This document shows, in pieces, positions 59,205 to 64,000 of a DNA stretch of 64,000 bases. The position numbers and the translations under genes were made by a program. The notes beneath the pieces are model-generated. The model was not told the origin of the DNA. It made no database searches and saw only the letters and a list, made by a program, of their open reading frames with translations. The number at the start of each line of letters is the position of its first letter. The first letter of the stretch is position 1. The DNA is from QANA01 sp963665505 (lineage in GTDB: Bacteria; Bacillota; Clostridia; Christensenellales; Christensenellaceae): the NCBI GenBank assembly GCA_963665505.1, contig OY762275.1, positions 1,116,001-1,180,000 of the forward strand. The letters are read 5' to 3'.

Positions 59205-60374
59205 ATGATAAATCTTGCGGTGTTTTTCGGAGGGAGGACGTCTGAACACGATGTGTCGATCATTACGGGCACGCAGCTGATCGAGAATGCGGATAAGAGC
59301 AAATATCGCATACAGCCCGTGTATATTTCCCGCGAAGGCGAATGGTATACCGGCACACCGCTGGCAGACGCCAAATTCTATTTGAACCCGGATTTGAACA
59401 GAAAGGGGATCGACAAAGTCTTTTTGAGCCCGGCCGCCGGCAGCAGGGAACTCATAAAAAAGACTGCTTTTGGTTTCCGGCCTGTTTTTTTCATAGATGT
59501 CGCCGTGATCGCCATGCACGGCATGCACGGCGAAGATGGTACGTTGCAGGGCCTCTTCGAACTGGCGGATCTTCCGTATACGAGCGCCGGCATCACCGGC
59601 AGCGCTGCGGGCATGGATAAGATCGTTATGAAAGCCGCGTTCAAAGGATTGGGCATTCCCGTGCTGGATTGTGTTTATTTCGAAAGGACGGAGTATCTGA
59701 AAGATAAGGATGCCGTGCTCGCCAAAGTCGAAAACACGTCCCCGTATCCCGTTATCGTCAAACCCGCCAATCTTGGGTCCAGCATAGGCATTTCCCGGGC
59801 GGCAGACCGGCCGTCCCTGATCCAAGGCATAGAAGTCGCGATCAGCTACGACCGGCGCATACTTGTGGAACCGGCCATCACCGACCTGACGGAAATCAAC
59901 TGCGCCGTACTGGGGGAAGGCGGCGACGCCCTTCCCAGTTTATTGGAACAGCCCGTCAGTGCCAAGGCCGTCTTGGATTTCAGCGAGAAATACTTAAAAG
60001 GCGCCGCCGCCAAAGGCATGAAATCCCTGGACCGTATCCTGCCCGCCAAACTCCCGAAAGAGACCGAGGAAGCGATCAAGACCTATTCGCTTGAGATATT
60101 CAAAGGCCTGGATATGAAGGGCGTTGTGCGCATCGATTTTATGATCGATAACGCAAATCATAAGCTGTATGCGAACGAAGTCAACACGATCCCCGGGTCG
60201 ATGGCTTTCTATTTGTTTGAACCGGCAGGTATCCCGTATCCCAAGTTGATCGATCGGCTGGTTGATGTCGCCCTTAAACGGCATGAAGAAAAACTTGCGA
60301 CCAACTTTGCCTTTGATTCCGAGATTTTGAAAAAAATCGGCAAGGGGACCAAGGCGGGGACAAAAAGCAAGTAA
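59205..60374 (+). CDS. ddl: D-alanine-D-alanine ligase family protein
   Basis: ATP-grasp ligase making the D-Ala-D-Ala dipeptide for wall synthesis. The 389-residue protein has FFGGRTSEHDVSI at the N-terminus, MHGMHGEDGTLQGLFE, the ATP-grasp strand VIVKPANLGSSIGIS and VNTIPGSMAFYLFE at the C-terminus. It is at the long end for the family (usual 300-370). The ribosome site is GAAAGGGG. The pairing with the upstream MurF-like gene supports true D-Ala-D-Ala activity rather than D-Ala-D-Lac. Confidence 0.94.
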   Translation: MINLAVFFGGRTSEHDVSIITGTQLIENADKSKYRIQPVYISREGEWYTGTPLADAKFYLNPDLNRKGIDKVFLSPAAGSRELIKKTAFGFRPVFFIDVAVIAMHGMHGEDGTLQGLFELADLPYTSAGITGSAAGMDKIVMKAAFKGLGIPVLDCVYFERTEYLKDKDAVLAKVENTSPYPVIVKPANLGSSIGISRAADRPSLIQGIEVAISYDRRILVEPAITDLTEINCAVLGEGGDALPSLLEQPVSAKAVLDFSEKYLKGAAAKGMKSLDRILPAKLPKETEEAIKTYSLEIFKGLDMKGVVRIDFMIDNANHKLYANEVNTIPGSMAFYLFEPAGIPYPKLIDRLVDVALKRHEEKLATNFAFDSEILKKIGKGTKAGTKSK

Positions 60375-60439
60375 ACCCCCCCCGGGTTTTTAAAAAAGGA
60401 AGGAAGCGCCATATGGGCCCGCAAAGTATTTGCCCCATA

Positions 60440-60472
60440 AAAAGTACCGCGTACAGGCGGTACTTTTTTTTG
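60440..60472 (+). terminator. Terminator after ddl
   Basis: AAAGTACCGC pairs with GCGGTACTTT around a 6-nt loop, followed by T-rich sequence ending TTTTTG. Confidence 0.88.
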
Positions 60473-60494
60473 CGAAAATTTCTTTTAAAAAATA

Positions 60495-60523
60495 TTGACG
60501 GGTATCCGGTGTGCGTGTATACT
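60495..60523 (+). promoter_or_regulatory. Sigma-A promoter of the MarR-ABC exporter operon
   Basis: TTGACG (60495-60500) and TATACT (60518-60523) with a 17-bp spacer; transcription would start near 60530, right at the palindromes. Confidence 0.8.
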
Positions 60524-60530
60524 AAATTAA

Positions 60531-60555
60531 TAAGCGCTTAACTGTTATGCGCTTA
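60531..60555 (+). promoter_or_regulatory. Two TAWGCGCTTA operator-like sites
   Basis: A perfect palindrome TAAGCGCTTA (60531-60540) and a one-mismatch copy TATGCGCTTA (60546-60555) are 15 bp apart centre to centre, immediately downstream of the -10. They are the likely autoregulatory binding sites of the MarR protein encoded next. Confidence 0.7.
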
Positions 60556-60580
60556 ATATTTTCGAAAAAGGAGCCTGGCC

Positions 60581-61105
60581 ATGCAAGACATTTATCAGAC
60601 ATTGGTGAATCTGTTGAACAATATCCATCTTTTCAGAAGGCTGTTGCTACAAAAAGAAATAACCTGCAAGAATGTTTATGTCCGCCAGCTTCCAATTCTG
60701 AATTATATTATCCTGCATGACGGATGTACGCAGGTGGAGATCGCGCGCGCCTTATATGTCTCGCCGGCGTCCATCGCGCTTTCTACCAAACGGCTGCAAA
60801 AAGGGGGATTTTTGAAAAAAGAAGCGGATAGGAAGAGTTTACGGCGCAATGTCCTAACGATCACCAAAAAAGGCAAGGAAGCGGCCGATGCATGCAAGGC
60901 GACTTTCCAGAAGATCAACGAAAAGATGTTCGAGGGATTTACGCGGGAGGAACTGGAAAGTTTCCAGCAATATACGGACAGGGTTTTATACAATCTGTCC
61001 GGGGATGAGGGCCGGAAAGTGGACCCCATTGCCAGAATGGCATTGATCAATCAAATAAAACAAAAACATAATGGGAAAGACAAAACGGAGGGAAAGAATG
61101 TTTAA
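60581..61105 (+). CDS. MarR-family transcriptional regulator
   Basis: The 174-residue protein has a MarR winged helix (about 40-110): TQVEIARALYVSPASIALSTKRLQKGGFLKKEADRKSLRRNVLTITKKG, with the wing RKSLRRN. Helices on both sides form the dimer interface. It precedes two ABC exporter half-genes and overlaps the first by 8 bp, the common repressor-exporter arrangement. AGGAG precedes the ATG. The ligand is unknown. Confidence 0.93.
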   Translation: MQDIYQTLVNLLNNIHLFRRLLLQKEITCKNVYVRQLPILNYIILHDGCTQVEIARALYVSPASIALSTKRLQKGGFLKKEADRKSLRRNVLTITKKGKEAADACKATFQKINEKMFEGFTREELESFQQYTDRVLYNLSGDEGRKVDPIARMALINQIKQKHNGKDKTEGKNV

Positions 61106-62825
61106 GCGGCTATGGGTATTACTGGAGGAATACAGGAAATATGCTATCCTGACCCCGCTGTTCGTGGTAGCAGAAATCGTATTCGACCTGGTAATCCCGA
61201 TTCTGATGTCCGATATCATCGATATCGGCATCAATGGGGACGGCGGGGTGAGTTACGTTATACGGCACGGCATCTACATGGTGCTGCTGGCGTTTGTATC
61301 ACTGGGTTTTGGCGCAACATCAGGTTTTTTCGGCGCCAAAGCAAGTTCGGGGCTTTCTAAAAAAATTCGTACCAACGTATTCAATAAGATACAGGATTTT
61401 TCCTTTGGGAATATAGACAAATTTACGACTCCGTCCCTTGTGACAAGGCTGACGGGGGACGTCAGGAACGTCAGTATGGCGTTTATGATGGCGCTCCGGA
61501 TACTCGTACGGGCGCCGATCATGGTGTCGCTCACCACGATCCTTGCGACGACGATCAATGCAAGGCTGGCGCTGGTCTTTTTCGCAGCCATACCCTTGCT
61601 GGGCACGTCTCTTTACTTGGTGTTCAAAAACGCGCATCCGCTCTTTTTGGTCATGATGAAAAAGTACGATAAGATGAACGCGGATATCCAGGAAAACCTG
61701 ATCGGTATCCGTGTGGTAAAGACTTTCGTCCGTGCGGATTATGAGATCGATAAATTCCAGCATTCCGCGCTCGATGTGCAGCAAACGCAGTCCAAAGCCG
61801 AGAAGATCCTTGCGTTCAATATGGCGGTTTTCGAACTCATCATGTACGGGTGTATGATCGCGATCTCCTGGTTCGGCGGGAAACTGATCATCAGCGGCGA
61901 TATGTCCACAGGCGATTTTATGCGCTACATGAGCTATATCGGGCAGATACTCATGTCCCTTATGATGATCAGCATGGCGCTCGTGCAGTTTGTCATGTCG
62001 GAAAGCTCCGCCGACAGGATATTTGAAGTCCTGGATGAAGAGGTGGAACTCAAAGATCCCCCAGCGACCGATAAAACCCTCCGGGATGGTTCCGTCGTAT
62101 TCGACAACACTTATTTCAGCTATAGTAAGGGGAGTGAAAAATCGACGTTGGAAGATATCGATCTGACGATCGCTTCGGGCGAGGTGATCGGCATCATCGG
62201 CGGCACAGGTTCGGGCAAGACCTCCCTTGTGCAGCTGATCCCACGGTTCTATGACGTTGCGGACGGCAGCGTAAAAGTCGGCGGCAATGATGTGCGGGAA
62301 TATACCCGGCACCATCTGCGCGAAAATATCGGTATGGTATTGCAGAAAAACGTATTGTTTTCCGGCACGATTATGGAGAACCTCCGTTGGGGCAACGAAC
62401 AGGCAAGCGACGAGGATGTTTATGCGGCGTGCCGGGCGGCACAGGCACATGACTTTATCCTTTCTTTCCCCAAAGGATACGATACGTATCTGGGGCAGGG
62501 CGGCGTGAACCTTTCCGGCGGGCAGAAGCAGCGGGTGTGTATCGCGCGGGCGCTTGTCAAAAAGCCTAAAATCATGATCCTCGACGACAGCACCAGCGCA
62601 GTGGATACCGATACGGACAGCCGCATCCGGAAGGCCTTCAGGACGAACCTCGCCGGTATGACGACCATCATCATCGCGCAGCGCATCGCCTCGGTCATGG
62701 ATGCGGACAGGATCGTGATCCTGGACGAAGGAAAGATCAGGAAGGTCGGTACGCATGCGGAACTGCTCGAATCGAGCGAGATATATAGAGACTTATACGA
62801 ATCACAGCAAAAGGGGGTCGCATAA
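61098..62825 (+). CDS. ABC exporter half-transporter (multidrug type), subunit 1
   Basis: The 575-residue protein has a six-helix export domain (about 12-310) and an ATPase domain (about 330-570): Walker A GGTGSGKTS, Q-loop VLQKNV, signature LSGGQKQR and Walker B IMILDDSTSAVD. The residue after the Walker B Asp is Asp instead of the catalytic Glu, as in the degenerate partner of heterodimeric exporters such as BmrC/LmrC. ATG 61098 follows GGAGGGAAA. The second subunit starts 1 bp after its stop. Confidence 0.94.
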   Translation: MFKRLWVLLEEYRKYAILTPLFVVAEIVFDLVIPILMSDIIDIGINGDGGVSYVIRHGIYMVLLAFVSLGFGATSGFFGAKASSGLSKKIRTNVFNKIQDFSFGNIDKFTTPSLVTRLTGDVRNVSMAFMMALRILVRAPIMVSLTTILATTINARLALVFFAAIPLLGTSLYLVFKNAHPLFLVMMKKYDKMNADIQENLIGIRVVKTFVRADYEIDKFQHSALDVQQTQSKAEKILAFNMAVFELIMYGCMIAISWFGGKLIISGDMSTGDFMRYMSYIGQILMSLMMISMALVQFVMSESSADRIFEVLDEEVELKDPPATDKTLRDGSVVFDNTYFSYSKGSEKSTLEDIDLTIASGEVIGIIGGTGSGKTSLVQLIPRFYDVADGSVKVGGNDVREYTRHHLRENIGMVLQKNVLFSGTIMENLRWGNEQASDEDVYAACRAAQAHDFILSFPKGYDTYLGQGGVNLSGGQKQRVCIARALVKKPKIMILDDSTSAVDTDTDSRIRKAFRTNLAGMTTIIIAQRIASVMDADRIVILDEGKIRKVGTHAELLESSEIYRDLYESQQKGVA

Positions 62826-62826
62826 T

Positions 62827-64000
62827 ATGGAGCGCAGATATCCAAGAGGTAGGACGGCCCGCCCTGAAAATATGAAAGGGACGATTGCAAGGATCTTGAA
62901 GTACATGTTTTCCTTCAAAACGCATGTCGTCTTTATACTGCTTACCATAACGCTCAACGCGCTTGCGCTGGTCGCCAGTTCTTATTTTATAAAGCCGCTG
63001 ATCAACAATTATATCGTTCCGCTCATCGGCCAGCAAAATCCGGATTTTTCCGGGATGGTGAATATGATCCTGCTGATGGCGGCGATCTACCTGAGCGGCG
63101 CTTTGTCCGGCTATGTTTTTCATAGGCTGATGGTGCATGTTTCCACCGGGACGCTGTACAAGATGCGGATCGACCTTTTTACTAAATTACAGACGCTGCC
63201 TATACAATATTATGATACGCATGTCCATGGCGAGATCATGAGCCGTTTCACAAATGACACGGATACGATGCGGCAGATGCTCAGTATGGTGTTCCCGCAG
63301 GTTTTTTCTTCCATCATATCGGTCGTTGCGACATTCGTCGTCATGTTGACGCTGAGTCTGCCGCTCACCGCCATTGCTATCGGTATGCTGATGGTCATGA
63401 TCTTTTTGATTTATCAGTTGAGCAGCAGGAGCCAGAAATATTTCCGGAAGGTACAGCAAGCGGTCGGCGAGCTGAACGGGTTTTCCGAAGAAATAATTGG
63501 CGGGCAAAAAGAGGTGAAAGTGTTCTGCCGGGAAGAATCGACCAAGGAGCAATTCGAGGTCATAAACGAAACGCTCAGGGAATCCGGGCAGTATGCGCAG
63601 GGGTTCTCGGGCATGATGATGCCCATCATGATGAACCTTTCCTATATCACGTATGCACTTTCCGCGGCGGTAGGCGCACTGATGGCGATCAACGGAAACA
63701 TAGACCTCGGGTCCATCGCTTCTTTTCTGAACTACGCCCGTTCGTTCTCCCGTCCGATCACGCGGCTTTCCAGCCAGATCAACTATGTGTTGGCCGCACT
63801 GGCCGGCGCGGAGCGGGTATTCAAATTGATGGATACGCTGCCCGAAGTGGACCAGGGAAACGTTATGCTGGTCAACGCGGTCGTGGATGACGAAGGCCAT
63901 ATTTCCGAAACAGACAAACGTACGGGCCGCTGGGCATGGAAAGTTCCCCTCAAAGAGGGCGGTTACAGGTATGTGGAGCTCAAGGGAGACGTGCGCTTCG
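62827..64000 (+). CDS. ABC exporter half-transporter, subunit 2 (partial, runs off the window)
   Basis: An open frame from ATG 62827 to the window end (391 codons so far) begins MERRYPRGRTARPENMKGT and continues through an ABC exporter membrane domain (helices near 32-52, 70-100, 145-195, 265-290), with the FTNDTDTMRQML-type coupling region, reaching VELKGDVRF at the edge where the ATPase domain begins. It is the partner of subunit 1; the ATP-binding motifs lie outside the window, so whether it holds the intact catalytic Glu cannot be checked. Confidence 0.92.
   Translation, partial: MERRYPRGRTARPENMKGTIARILKYMFSFKTHVVFILLTITLNALALVASSYFIKPLINNYIVPLIGQQNPDFSGMVNMILLMAAIYLSGALSGYVFHRLMVHVSTGTLYKMRIDLFTKLQTLPIQYYDTHVHGEIMSRFTNDTDTMRQMLSMVFPQVFSSIISVVATFVVMLTLSLPLTAIAIGMLMVMIFLIYQLSSRSQKYFRKVQQAVGELNGFSEEIIGGQKEVKVFCREESTKEQFEVINETLRESGQYAQGFSGMMMPIMMNLSYITYALSAAVGALMAINGNIDLGSIASFLNYARSFSRPITRLSSQINYVLAALAGAERVFKLMDTLPEVDQGNVMLVNAVVDDEGHISETDKRTGRWAWKVPLKEGGYRYVELKGDVRF

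Overview
The window is a 64-kb, gene-dense stretch (GC roughly 50%) of a low-to-mid-GC Gram-positive chromosome, almost certainly a spore-former-lineage member of the Clostridia (Bacillota). The support is gpr, spoIIP, a GerW/YtfJ gene and a DacF-type carboxypeptidase, Bacillota-type gene orders (dgt-dnaG-rpoD-trmK; tig-clpP-clpX-lon-engB; comEC-holA-rpsT-gpr-spoIIP; scpA-scpB-DUF2953-ytfJ-dacF-rluB), strong AGGAGG ribosome sites, many TTG/GTG starts, and fermentative enzymes (PPDK, malic enzyme, class II ribonucleotide reductase). A relative of the Christensenellales would fit, but this cannot be settled from the window. No phage, insertion sequence, CRISPR array, rRNA or tRNA was seen; the one RNA gene is RNase P RNA.

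Layout. 1-6.0 kb: central carbon metabolism (ppdK, a D-aminopeptidase, then divergent malic enzyme and an LDH-family dehydrogenase). 6.0-8.8 kb: an AT-rich regulatory gap, a membrane protein of unknown function with a degenerate signal-peptidase-like domain, and an aldo/keto reductase. 8.9-13.5 kb: response regulator, sensor kinase and two GerMN lipoproteins. 13.5-18.3 kb: site-2 protease, ScpA/ScpB, DUF2953, GerW, DacF, pseudouridine synthase. 18.5-22.9 kb: a biotin-dependent carboxyltransferase cluster (12S-like, OadG-like, 1.3S-like and 5S-like) plus surE. 23-33.6 kb: RpiR regulator, flavoprotein, rny, then the macromolecular-synthesis operon ending in a zinc-ribbon protein and rnpB. 33.8-40.8 kb: tig-clpP-clpX, lon-engB, phosphoesterase. 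40.9-48.5 kb: cysS, plsX, an ECF transporter S component, MBL hydrolase, comEC, holA, rpsT. 48.6-55 kb: gpr, spoIIP, murI, class II RNR, an anti-sigma factor and a lone MazF. 55.1-60.4 kb: tsaE-tsaB-rimI, alpha/beta hydrolase, membrane-anchored MurF-like ligase, ddl. 60.5-64 kb: MarR regulator and a heterodimeric ABC exporter cut by the window end.

Most of the window is conserved housekeeping. The parts that deserve a second look are: an anti-sigma gene with no sigma gene beside it but preceded by a near-ideal ECF-type promoter; a four-gene transcarboxylase-like cluster that has an OadG-like subunit but no sodium-pump beta subunit here; an LDH-family protein with Arg at the position that decides malate versus lactate use, placed directly upstream of malic enzyme; a ComEC whose C-terminal beta-lactamase-like domain has lost its metal ligands; a SipW-like membrane protein without catalytic residues; and a two-component/GerMN-lipoprotein operon that parallels actinobacterial MtrAB-LpqB.
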